NCBI GenBank assembly: GCA_029260735.1
Contig: JAJDCR010000012.1
Coordinates: 1-37,618 of the forward strand
Source: Planctomycetota bacterium
GTDB lineage: Bacteria > Planctomycetota > Uabimicrobiia > Uabimicrobiales > Uabimicrobiaceae
Direction of reading: 5' to 3'
DNA length: 37,618 bases
The notes below the pieces were generated by a model. That model made no database searches and was not told the DNA's origin. It worked only from the letters and a program-made list of their open reading frames with translations. The translations under genes and the position numbers were made by a program. Shown here in pieces: positions 15,571 to 24,129 of this stretch. Positions within the stretch are counted from its first letter, which is position 1. Each line of letters opens with the position of its first letter.

Positions 15571-16575
15571 ATGAAAAAAACATACTATCTATTTAATCCA
15601 GGACGTTTAGTCCGCCAAGATAACACTTTAAAATTTATCCCTGTCAACGAAGATGGTGAAGAGGAAAAACCTCGTTTTCTTCCTGTAGAAGGGACAAGCG
15701 ACTTGTATATATTTGGTTCCCTCGATGCCAATAGTGCTCTCTACAATTTTTTGGCAAAGAACCAAATCATGGTTCATTTTTTCGACTTTTATGAAAACTA
15801 CACCGGTTCTTTTATGCCCAAAGATTATCTATTGGCAGGAAAAATGCAAGTGGAACAAACCCTTGCTTATGCTCAAAGCGAAAAAAGGCTAGCTATTGCC
15901 CGTTTAATCCTAGAAGGAGCGAGCTATAATATTCTAAAAAATATTCGATACTACAATAGCAGAGGCAAAGACTTAGAAACAGAAATAGAGAGAATTGAAA
16001 ATCTTGCTCGGCAAATTCCAGAATCTAACCAAATAGAAGAATTGATGGGAATAGAAGGAAATATTCGCCAAGTCTACTACATCGCATTTGATAAAATACT
16101 CAACCATTTGCAAATGGGAGGAAGAACAAGACAACCTCCACTCAACGAGATCAACGCCCTAATTTCTTTTGGAAATATGATGTGCTATACAACCTGTCTT
16201 AAGGCTATACATCATACTCAACTTAATCCAACGATCAGTTTCCTTCACGAACCCGGTAGTCGAAGATATTCTTTAGCATTAGATTTAGCTGAGATTTTTA
16301 AACCCATTCTAGTAGATCGAATCATTTTCCGGGTCATAAACAAAAAAGAGATTACGGAAAAAGATTTCTCTAAAGAACTCAATAAATGCCTTCTCAAGGA
16401 AAAAGGAAGAAAAAAGTTTATTTCGGCATACCAAGAAAAACTTAAAGAAACCATAAAACATCGAACTCTCAAAAGAAATGTCAGTTACGAACGACTAGTC
16501 AAAATGGAATGCTACAAATTGAGTAAACATATTCTAAATATCGAAGAGTATAAACCTTTCAAAATTTGGTGGTGA
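15571..16575 (+). CDS. cas1: CRISPR integrase Cas1
   Basis: 334 residues, normal length. Cas1 with Cas2 inserts new spacers at the leader end. The metal-binding residues are visible: E162 in IEGNIRQVYY, H226 in FLHEPGSRRYSL and E241 in LAEIFKPILVD. The N-terminal beta domain starts KKTYYLFNPGRLVRQDNTL. It starts on the base after the cas4 stop and ends three bases before cas2. All catalytic positions are intact, so adaptation should be functional. Confidence 0.96.
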   Translation: MKKTYYLFNPGRLVRQDNTLKFIPVNEDGEEEKPRFLPVEGTSDLYIFGSLDANSALYNFLAKNQIMVHFFDFYENYTGSFMPKDYLLAGKMQVEQTLAYAQSEKRLAIARLILEGASYNILKNIRYYNSRGKDLETEIERIENLARQIPESNQIEELMGIEGNIRQVYYIAFDKILNHLQMGGRTRQPPLNEINALISFGNMMCYTTCLKAIHHTQLNPTISFLHEPGSRRYSLALDLAEIFKPILVDRIIFRVINKKEITEKDFSKELNKCLLKEKGRKKFISAYQEKLKETIKHRTLKRNVSYERLVKMECYKLSKHILNIEEYKPFKIWW

Positions 16576-16578
16576 AAA

Positions 16579-16842
16579 ATGTATGTAATAGCGGTATACG
16601 ATGTCAACCAAAAGCGCGTAGGAAAAATGCTCAAGCTCTTCCGCCAGTACCTACACTGGATTCAAAACTCTGTTTTTGAAGGAGAAATTACGAAAGTAAA
16701 ACTCCTAGAGCTCAAAAAAAAAGCCGAAGAAATTATGAAAAAAGAAGAAGATAGTCTGATAATATTTCAAAGTCGAGACAAAAAATGGCTCGATAAAGAA
16801 ATTATCGGCTGTGATAAAAATCCCCTCGATATGTTCCTATAG
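16579..16842 (+). CDS. cas2: CRISPR adaptation protein Cas2
   Basis: 87 residues with a ferredoxin-like fold. The first strand MYVIAVYDVNQKRVGKML carries the usual aspartate (D8), followed by FRQYLHWIQNSVFEGEI. Cas2 dimers bridge two Cas1 dimers in the integration complex. It is the last gene of the operon. The leader and array begin right after it. Confidence 0.95.
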   Translation: MYVIAVYDVNQKRVGKMLKLFRQYLHWIQNSVFEGEITKVKLLELKKKAEEIMKKEEDSLIIFQSRDKKWLDKEIIGCDKNPLDMFL

Positions 16843-17148
16843 GACATACCCACTTATAAAATAAGGGATTACGAAGATAATTATTTAAAGAAAGTCGTCG
16901 TCCTCAAAAAATAAGGAGAAAATAAAGAAAAAATTTATAAACTCTAACTTAGCTGTTTACAGCAAAGCCTTGCAATCAAAGGAATAAAACAGTATCGTCG
17001 ATAGTGGGCTAAAATCTTATTATTGAGAAGCGACAACTTTTATGAAGAAAAAGAAAGATCTTTTATGAAAACCCCTCTTTCTATTAACCTTAATTTCCCT
17101 AGATATAGAACAGTTTTTATTTTCCGTTTTGTCAGGATACAAAACGTA
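16843..17148 (+). promoter_or_regulatory. CRISPR leader
   Basis: 306 bp of AT-rich DNA between the cas2 stop and the first repeat, with no convincing gene. It should hold the array promoter and the signals for spacer insertion. Directly before repeat 1 is an 8-bp inverted repeat (CGTTTTGT at 17125-17132, ACAAAACG at 17139-17146) ending 2 bp from the repeat, a good candidate anchor for the integration complex. An isolated AAGGAG-like stretch near 16912 has no start codon after it. Confidence 0.8.
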
Positions 17149-20100
17149 GCTTTAATCGAACCAAGATGGAATTGAAATACTCTACAGGTTAATGGCCATA
17201 ACCTTTTCGAGATCCATGCTTTAATCGAACCAAGATGGAATTGAAATCTCGAAACACAAAGTAAAGGATTATTCCAAAAAATGCTTTAATCGAACCAAGA
17301 TGGAATTGAAATAAGAAAAAGACAAGCCAAAGCGAAAAAGAAAATCTGGGCTTTAATCGAACCAAGATGGAATTGAAATATATTTTGGGGTATGAGATTG
17401 AGCCGAACATGTTTGCTTTAATCGAACCAAGATGGAATTGAAATCAACAGAGTTAGAAGTGAAAGAAGCTACTCAAGACGATAGCTTTAATCGAACCAAG
17501 ATGGAATTGAAATCCAATAAATAGGAGATAACTCAAAATGACAGTTGAGCTTTAATCGAACCAAGATGGAATTGAAATGGAATGAACCGGAACCAGAACC
17601 GGAACCACTTCCAGCTTTAATCGAACCAAGATGGAATTGAAATAGGCTACTCGCGGAATGGAGGAAGAAAAGATAATCGCTTTAATCGAACCAAGATGGA
17701 ATTGAAATCTGACTCCGTGATTGCCCTAGAAACGTCTGGATCTGTAGCTTTAATCGAACCAAGATGGAATTGAAATTAGAGTTGACCATCCCAACGACTA
17801 TAGGAGAGCCCCGCTTTAATCGAACCAAGATGGAATTGAAATGAGCAGATTTAGAGAGCAATCCATACAGAAATGCCTCGCTTTAATCGAACCAAGATGG
17901 AATTGAAATCAGTCAGGACAATGTGTCCGGTCGTGTATAAGGGTTGTGCTTTAATCGAACCAAGATGGAATTGAAATCAAGAATATAAGGCACGTCTTCT
18001 CTGAAAACCTTTCGCTTTAATCGAACCAAGATGGAATTGAAATAAAATTTGCCAAAGATAGAGCACAAAGATCCTTTCGCTTTAATCGAACCAAGATGGA
18101 ATTGAAATGCGATAGAGAAAATCCCTGTAGTGGAGGCATACAGCTTTAATCGAACCAAGATGGAATTGAAATCTTGATTAGCTAGGTTATTGTCTTTAAA
18201 CTTTACAAGCTTTAATCGAACCAAGATGGAATTGAAATCGAACTTTACTTGAGCCAACAACAATAATTTTTTTAGCTTTAATCGAACCAAGATGGAATTG
18301 AAATCTCCTCGATTAAGAGCTTGTTTTTCAAGCTCGTCTGGCTTTAATCGAACCAAGATGGAATTGAAATTCATAGTGTTTCTTGGGATCATTCCTTTTC
18401 TTAAGCTTTAATCGAACCAAGATGGAATTGAAATCCGGAGAGCATATCATGTTGGGCTCTCTCCCTTCGAGCTTTAATCGAACCAAGATGGAATTGAAAT
18501 AGCGGAGGTGCTTTGGCTATATTTTCTTTATCCTTAGCTTTAATCGAACCAAGATGGAATTGAAATATAAACAGGACGATTGGCAGAATAGCCCACCCAA
18601 GGGAGTGCTAGCTTTAATCGAACCAAGATGGAATTGAAATTAATAAAACTCTCCTAAAAAAATCCCTCCCATATGGGAGGGATAAGCTTTAATCGAACCA
18701 AGATGGAATTGAAATCGCTAGTCGATTGGAGAGAAGCTGCTACCCCCGTAGTGCTTTAATCGAACCAAGATGGAATTGAAATTCATTTCCTGTGCCGTAA
18801 TCAACGACATGGATAACGCTTTAATCGAACCAAGATGGAATTGAAATTCGCTCATCTTGCTGGAGTAAACAATAAGCTTGTCGCTTTAATCGAACCAAGA
18901 TGGAATTGAAATTACTCCCTAATAGGGCTTTCCTGTACTGCCTCAACCGCTTTAATCGAACCAAGATGGAATTGAAATTCCGATGTAGGCATTGTTCCCA
19001 TGTCTATCCTCTAAAGCTTTAATCGAACCAAGATGGAATTGAAATTTTTAAAGAGTCTTACATGATACACTGCTTAGAGCTTTAATCGAACCAAGATGGA
19101 ATTGAAATGGTGTAAAACCTATGGTGCAACCTGTCGTTTTTATTGCTTTAATCGAACCAAGATGGAATTGAAATAGGAGAAAAACATGGATCACCAAGAA
19201 ATTTTAAACCAGCTTTAATCGAACCAAGATGGAATTGAAATCAAGAAAAACATTATCACTCATGATATTTTTCTCCGCTTTAATCGAACCAAGATGGAAT
19301 TGAAATAGGAACCATAGAGGGAAAGAGCATCTATTATCAGGGCTTTAATCGAACCAAGATGGAATTGAAATCGCTTTGTTTTGTCGTGCTTGTCTCTCAC
19401 TGTCGCTTTAATCGAACCAAGATGGAATTGAAATTAGGAGTACAAATAAGCGATGAAAAACAAGGAGCAAGCTTTAATCGAACCAAGATGGAATTGAAAT
19501 ACTGAACAAGCTTGGTAAGAGACAAGTTCTTCGCGGACTAGGCTTTAATCGAACCAAGATGGAATTGAAATGAGGAAAATTTCTTTCCTTTGTACGAAAA
19601 AACCTCTCCGCTTTAATCGAACCAAGATGGAATTGAAATGAGAGAATAATTGGCGCGACTCTGGGGATTCTAGCTTTAATCGAACCAAGATGGAATTGAA
19701 ATTGGTTGTTTTCGATGGGGATGTTTTTGCTTGGAGCTTTAATCGAACCAAGATGGAATTGAAATAAGGTAAGCGGTATGACCATTTCTTGCGCCGTATA
19801 GCTTTAATCGAACAAAGATGGAATTGAAATAGGAAGTTATAGAGGAGTATCCCGCATGACTTTTAAGCTTTAATCGAACCAAGATGGAATTGAAATTCGG
19901 GAATGATAAAGCTATTACCGATAGTTTTAGGCTTTAATCGAACCAAGATGGAATTGAAATAGGCACTTTTACTGGAGCTTTTAAAATATGGGGCTTTAAT
20001 CGAACCAAGATGGAATTGAAATACTCCAAAAAAAAACACTGACAAAAGCCAGCGTTTTTGCTTTAATCGAACCAAGATGGAATTGAAATTAGCACTTCTT

Positions 20101-20419
20101 CGCTTCCTCTAACTGCCCCAAAGCCAGCTTTAATCGAACCAAGATGGAATTAAAATTGGGAAAGGTCGTAGTGATTAGAGTCCCCAAAATTAAGTTTTAA
20201 TCGAACCAAGATGGAATTAAAATGCAAAACATAGCGGTCAAAATCAAGTGACTTAATAGACGCTTTAATCGAACCAAGATGGAATTGAAATAATAGAATC
20301 GGTAGCTTGGGTTTCCGAACTAAGAGGCTTTAATCTAAGCAAGATGGAATTGAAATAAGGTGCCGATGGCGTCATCGACCGCCGCCTCTAAGACAGCTTT
20401 AATCGAACCAATATGGAAT
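17149..20419 (+). CRISPR. Type I-B CRISPR array, 50 repeats and 49 spacers
   Basis: The repeat is 30 bp, starting GCTTTAATCGAACC and ending ATGGAATTGAAAT, so the crRNA 5' handle is ATTGAAAT. Spacers are 32-45 nt, mostly 35-37. Repeats 1-45 are identical except repeat 41 (19801; C to A at position 14). The distal end decays: repeats 46 and 47 (20127, 20194) share G to A at position 26, 47 also has C to T at position 2, 49 (20327) has two changes, and 50 (20396) loses its last six bases. Decay at this end and the cas2-side leader give the same orientation: newest spacers at 17179. The array stops 18 bp from the stop codon of the convergent TPR gene. Spacer 23 holds a 22-bp palindrome, and spacers 45 and 48 match the neighbouring TPR gene family. 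Confidence 0.98.
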
Positions 20420-20437
20420 CACACACACCTTTCCACC

Positions 20438-22168
20438 TCAATCCCCCAAGCGACGCAACTCCTCTCGTACCAACTTGTTTCCAGGCTCCGCCTCAAGAAC
20501 CTGCTCATAGTACATTCTCGTTTCCTCTAACTGCCCCAAACCCAAATAAACCCTTGCCATGTTGTAGTTTGCATCGGTATCTCGTGGGTTTATAGCAAGC
20601 ACTTCTCGATAGTGATATATCGCTTCTTGCCACTTTCCTCGTTCGGCATAGAGGGTTCCTAGGTTATTGTGGGTTTCGAGGTGGTGGGGTTCTATTTTTA
20701 GAGCTTGCTTGTAGTGCTTTATGGCTTCTTGGACTTTGCCTTGTTTTTCGAGGGCATTTGCGATGTTATAGTGGGCGATGGCGATGTGTATATCGAGGTT
20801 AAGAGAGCGTTGGTAGTATTCTAGGGCTTGGTTAATTTTGCCTTGTTTTTCTAGGATGGTGCCTATGTTGTTGTGGGCGGTGGCGGAATTGGGGGCTTGG
20901 TGGAGGGCTTTTTCGTAGTATTGGATTGCTTGGGGGAGATTGCCTTGTTTTTCGTAGGCTTTGCCGAGGTTATTGTAGGCCATGGTTTGGTTTGGGTAGC
21001 TTGTTATGGCGTGGTGCCATAGTTTTTCGGGGGTTTGCCAGGTGGGGAGTTGGGTGTGGGTGCGATAGCTGAGAAAGAAAATTAAGATGATAGCAAGCAA
21101 TAAATATTTCTTAGAGTATTTTTCTGAGAGTAGTAGGGCGGGGCCTAGAAGGGAGAGGTACAGGTAGCGGTCGGCTACGGTGGAGTGGTTTTGGAAAGCG
21201 AAGGGGATTAGGCCAGAGACGGGGAGAAATCCTAGGATAAATATGGCTAGAGGGACGATTAGGGGGGAGAGTTTTTTTTGGTAGTAGAGTGTTACGCTTA
21301 GGGCTAAAAGAGGGAGGATGGCTAAGAGGAAGTGGCTTTGATTTATGATGTGCTCGGGGGTTCTTCCGTAGGAGACGCACAGGTTAAAGGGCCAGAGTAG
21401 TTTGCTTAAGTAGAAGTTGAAAGCGTCGGCGAAAATGAAAGGTCGTAGAGCGATGGGGGGAACAAATTCGAGAGCTTGGGTCGGTTGAGCTAGTTTGGTT
21501 GTGATTACAATAATTAGGGTTATGATAATCCAGGGGCTTAAAGTAAGGAGGAGTTTTCGGGGAGAGGTTTGGTGGAAAAAAATTGCCAGGGTTGCGGCAA
21601 AGAGGGGAATAACTGCTCCTAGGGGTTTTGCGAGAAGAGATAGGAGTAGAAAAAGAGTAGCTATGATGTAAAGAGAGATATGTGCTCTTTCCTTTATATA
21701 GATCAAAAACAGTAGCAATGCACTTAAACCAAGAAACGAAGAAAGAAGTCCTCGTAGTTCGGAAACCCAGGCGACAGATTCGACTTGGAGGGGATGGAGG
21801 AGAAAGAGCAGGGTTCCAAAAAAGGAGCCCCAAGGGTTTTTGCTAAGATAGTGGAGGAGGGCAAAAACGAGGAGTCCATTTAAGATGTGTAGAGTTATAT
21901 TTGCTAGATGATAGGGGTAGGGATTAAAGCCCGTTTCATTTTTCAGTAGAGCCCAGGTTGTGTAGCTTACAGGGATATACATTCCGACGTAGGGCTTTTG
22001 CCAAATCTGAAGGAGAGATTGGGTGCTGACTTTTTGTAGGCTTGGGTGATTTTGGTGGAGATAGTCGTCCCAGACAAATTCATAGTTTACGGCAGGAAAA
22101 AAAATTATGAATGGTATTAAAATCAAGAGAAAGATTTTCACTTTTGATTCGGCTAGAAATTTACTCAT
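20438..22168 (-). CDS. TMTC/GT-C-like multi-membrane protein with C-terminal TPRs (paralogue A)
   Basis: 576 residues. An N-terminal region of about ten membrane segments carries the GT-C-like acidic pair after helix 1 (EFVWDD, D34-D35) and the family block HPLQVESVAWVSELRG. About five TPRs follow (from AYNNLGKAYEKQGN). This resembles TMTC-type O-mannosyltransferases, which use lipid-linked sugar on the outer face of the membrane. The bacterial acceptor is unknown. It is the last and shortest member of the five-gene operon, and its start overlaps the stop of the upstream gene by eight bases. Its 3' end faces the CRISPR array 18 bp away. Spacer 45 matches 20508-20544 within it (31/37). Confidence 0.8.
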   Translation of the reverse strand: MSKFLAESKVKIFLLILIPFIIFFPAVNYEFVWDDYLHQNHPSLQKVSTQSLLQIWQKPYVGMYIPVSYTTWALLKNETGFNPYPYHLANITLHILNGLLVFALLHYLSKNPWGSFFGTLLFLLHPLQVESVAWVSELRGLLSSFLGLSALLLFLIYIKERAHISLYIIATLFLLLSLLAKPLGAVIPLFAATLAIFFHQTSPRKLLLTLSPWIIITLIIVITTKLAQPTQALEFVPPIALRPFIFADAFNFYLSKLLWPFNLCVSYGRTPEHIINQSHFLLAILPLLALSVTLYYQKKLSPLIVPLAIFILGFLPVSGLIPFAFQNHSTVADRYLYLSLLGPALLLSEKYSKKYLLLAIILIFFLSYRTHTQLPTWQTPEKLWHHAITSYPNQTMAYNNLGKAYEKQGNLPQAIQYYEKALHQAPNSATAHNNIGTILEKQGKINQALEYYQRSLNLDIHIAIAHYNIANALEKQGKVQEAIKHYKQALKIEPHHLETHNNLGTLYAERGKWQEAIYHYREVLAINPRDTDANYNMARVYLGLGQLEETRMYYEQVLEAEPGNKLVREELRRLGD

Positions 22169-24128
22169 TTTTTTCTTGTTCTCGATAAATTTGTTCTAGG
22201 TTTTGTTGAGCAGTTTTATTTTTGGGATCGATCTCTAATGTTTTCTGGTAATGCTCTATCGCTTTTTTGGTTTTCTTTATTTGATAAAATATAGCTGCTA
22301 AATTTAGGTGGAGCAAAGCTTGTTTTGGTCGAATTTGGAGAGCTTGTTTGTAGAGTTCAATGGCTTTATTGTTTTGGCCTTGTTTTCGGGCAATGTTTGC
22401 TAGATTATTGTAGGCTTGGAAATATTTGGGAGAAAACTCTATTGCTTTGTAGTAGTGGTGTTGGGCTTCAGCGATCTTGTTTTGTTTACGAAAGAGAGTT
22501 GCTATGTTGTAGTGTACTATGGCTAAAGATGACTTTTCTTGGAGGGCTTTTTTGTAGAAAGCGAGGGCTTCGGTTTGCTTTCCTTGTTTTTCGTAAGTAT
22601 ACCCCAGATTATTGAGTATCATAGGATTACGAGGATTCTTTTTTAGAGCGAATGTATAATGAGTGATCGCGGCATTTACTTGTCCTATATCGCTTAGAAA
22701 ATTGCCATAGTTATAGCGAATTATCGCAGACTCAGGATTGAGTTTAACTGCTTGAGCAAAGTAATTTTCAGCTTGTTCGTATAGCTTTTTTTTACAAAAA
22801 GCGTTTCCTAGATTATTGTAGGAATCTGCGTAGCTAGGATCACACTCTATTGCAAGAAAATAATGTTCCATCGCAAGCTCTTTTTTGTTATCACTAGAAA
22901 AAGCACTTCCTAAGTTGTTGTGAGCAACAGCTTGTTTAGGATATTTGCGAAGAACATTTTCCCAAAGGGTGATATCGTTTTTCCAAAAGGAAATTTGAGA
23001 TCGGCTTTGCCATCCCCACAAAGAAAGGATCAATACCCAAATGATTATCCCGAGATTTTTTTGGGGGGGATAAAAAGCTAAAAGTAAGGCCGGACCCAGC
23101 ATTCCTAAGTATAAATAGCGATCTGCTACGGTGGAGTAGCTTTGGAAAGCGAAAGGGATTAAACCTGAGACAGGCAAAAAACTGACAAGAAAAATAGCTC
23201 CTGTTATTAAAAGCTTGGAATAAAAAACAGGAGATGCGTTTTTCCTTTTGTGGAGGATATAGAGTAAAACAGTTCCTGGAATCCATACCCAAAAGAGATA
23301 CCACTGTTCCATAACAAACTGAGGAGATCTCCCATACAAAGCACATAAATCAAAGGGAAAGAACAATTTAAGGAAATAGAAATTTAGGGCATCTAAAGTA
23401 ATTAAGGGGCGTAAAAACAGAGGACAGAGAAACTCAATTTTACTATCAGGCTGAAGAATTTTTGTAATAACAATGATCAACAGGGAAATAGGTAGCCATA
23501 AAGCCCAGGTTTTGTTTTTACTTCGTAGAAGGGTATGGTCGATAATTCCTACGATAATAGGAAGTACTACTACATTGGGTTTAGCGAGGGTCGCCAAGAG
23601 AAAAGAAATAGTCGCTAGAAAAAAATAAAGGCGTTGCTCTTGTTTTCGGTAGAGAAGATAAAGGCCCAAGGCGCTAAAGCTGAGAAAACAGCTCAGAAGT
23701 CCTCTTAGTTCGGAAACCCAAGCGACGGATTCTATCTGGATGGGGTGGAGAAGAAAGAGAAGTGAGCCCAGAAGAGAACCGCGGTGGTTTGAGGTCAAAG
23801 ACTTTAAAAGAAAATAGAGAAGTAGACCATTGGCGATATGGAGAAATAGATTGCAAAGGTGATAGTGAAAAGCAGAAAAACCGTTGGCTTCTCCCGAGAT
23901 ACATTTAATTATCCCCCAGAGGGTATAGGTTACAGGTATATACATTCCAGTGTAAGAGTTTGTCCAAAAATATACTAGGTTGCTTGGAGTAATTTCTTCC
24001 AGATGAGGATTACCATGCAAATGATAGATCCGATCGTCCCAGGCAAAATCAAGATGTACCACTTGCCAAAAAAGTGCTAAGGGTACCAAGGTTAGCAAAA
24101 GTATAGTTAAAAAGTGGGGCAAGCGCAT
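22161..24128 (-). CDS. TMTC/GT-C-like multi-membrane protein with C-terminal TPRs (paralogue B)
   Basis: 655 residues from the ATG at 24128, one base after the stop of the upstream paralogue. A start at 24191 would overlap that gene and precede the first membrane helix with an unrelated basic stretch. Membrane region: FAWDDRIYHLHGNPHL with the paired aspartates, then HPIQIESVAWVSELRG and ADRYLYLGMLGPALL. At least seven TPRs follow (AHNNLGSAF, SYNNLGNAF, ILNNLGYTYEKQG, AYNNLANIARKQG and others). Spacer 48 of the array matches 23702-23736 (32/35), the codons for IESVAWVSELR. Confidence 0.8.
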   Translation of the reverse strand: MRLPHFLTILLLTLVPLALFWQVVHLDFAWDDRIYHLHGNPHLEEITPSNLVYFWTNSYTGMYIPVTYTLWGIIKCISGEANGFSAFHYHLCNLFLHIANGLLLYFLLKSLTSNHRGSLLGSLLFLLHPIQIESVAWVSELRGLLSCFLSFSALGLYLLYRKQEQRLYFFLATISFLLATLAKPNVVVLPIIVGIIDHTLLRSKNKTWALWLPISLLIIVITKILQPDSKIEFLCPLFLRPLITLDALNFYFLKLFFPFDLCALYGRSPQFVMEQWYLFWVWIPGTVLLYILHKRKNASPVFYSKLLITGAIFLVSFLPVSGLIPFAFQSYSTVADRYLYLGMLGPALLLAFYPPQKNLGIIIWVLILSLWGWQSRSQISFWKNDITLWENVLRKYPKQAVAHNNLGSAFSSDNKKELAMEHYFLAIECDPSYADSYNNLGNAFCKKKLYEQAENYFAQAVKLNPESAIIRYNYGNFLSDIGQVNAAITHYTFALKKNPRNPMILNNLGYTYEKQGKQTEALAFYKKALQEKSSLAIVHYNIATLFRKQNKIAEAQHHYYKAIEFSPKYFQAYNNLANIARKQGQNNKAIELYKQALQIRPKQALLHLNLAAIFYQIKKTKKAIEHYQKTLEIDPKNKTAQQNLEQIYREQEKNE

Positions 24129-24129
24129 C

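Noticed and set aside
16912..17148. Small genes in the leader
   Set aside because: Ribosome-like purine stretches have no properly placed start codon. The only frame there runs into repeat 1 and has no protein character.
18173..18208. Spacer 16 resembles TPR codons (reverse strand reads NNLAN, with TAGGTTATTGT shared with the TPR genes)
   Set aside because: Only about 13 bases match, too short against many TPR copies to claim self-targeting.
18979..19015. Spacer 28 resembles the conserved TMTC block around YVGMYIP
   Set aside because: The alignment needs gaps and several mismatches. The frame that fits gives a different protein context.
17189..20075. Open reading frames on the minus strand within the array (repeating FNSILVRLK)
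   Set aside because: They are translations of the CRISPR repeat, not genes.
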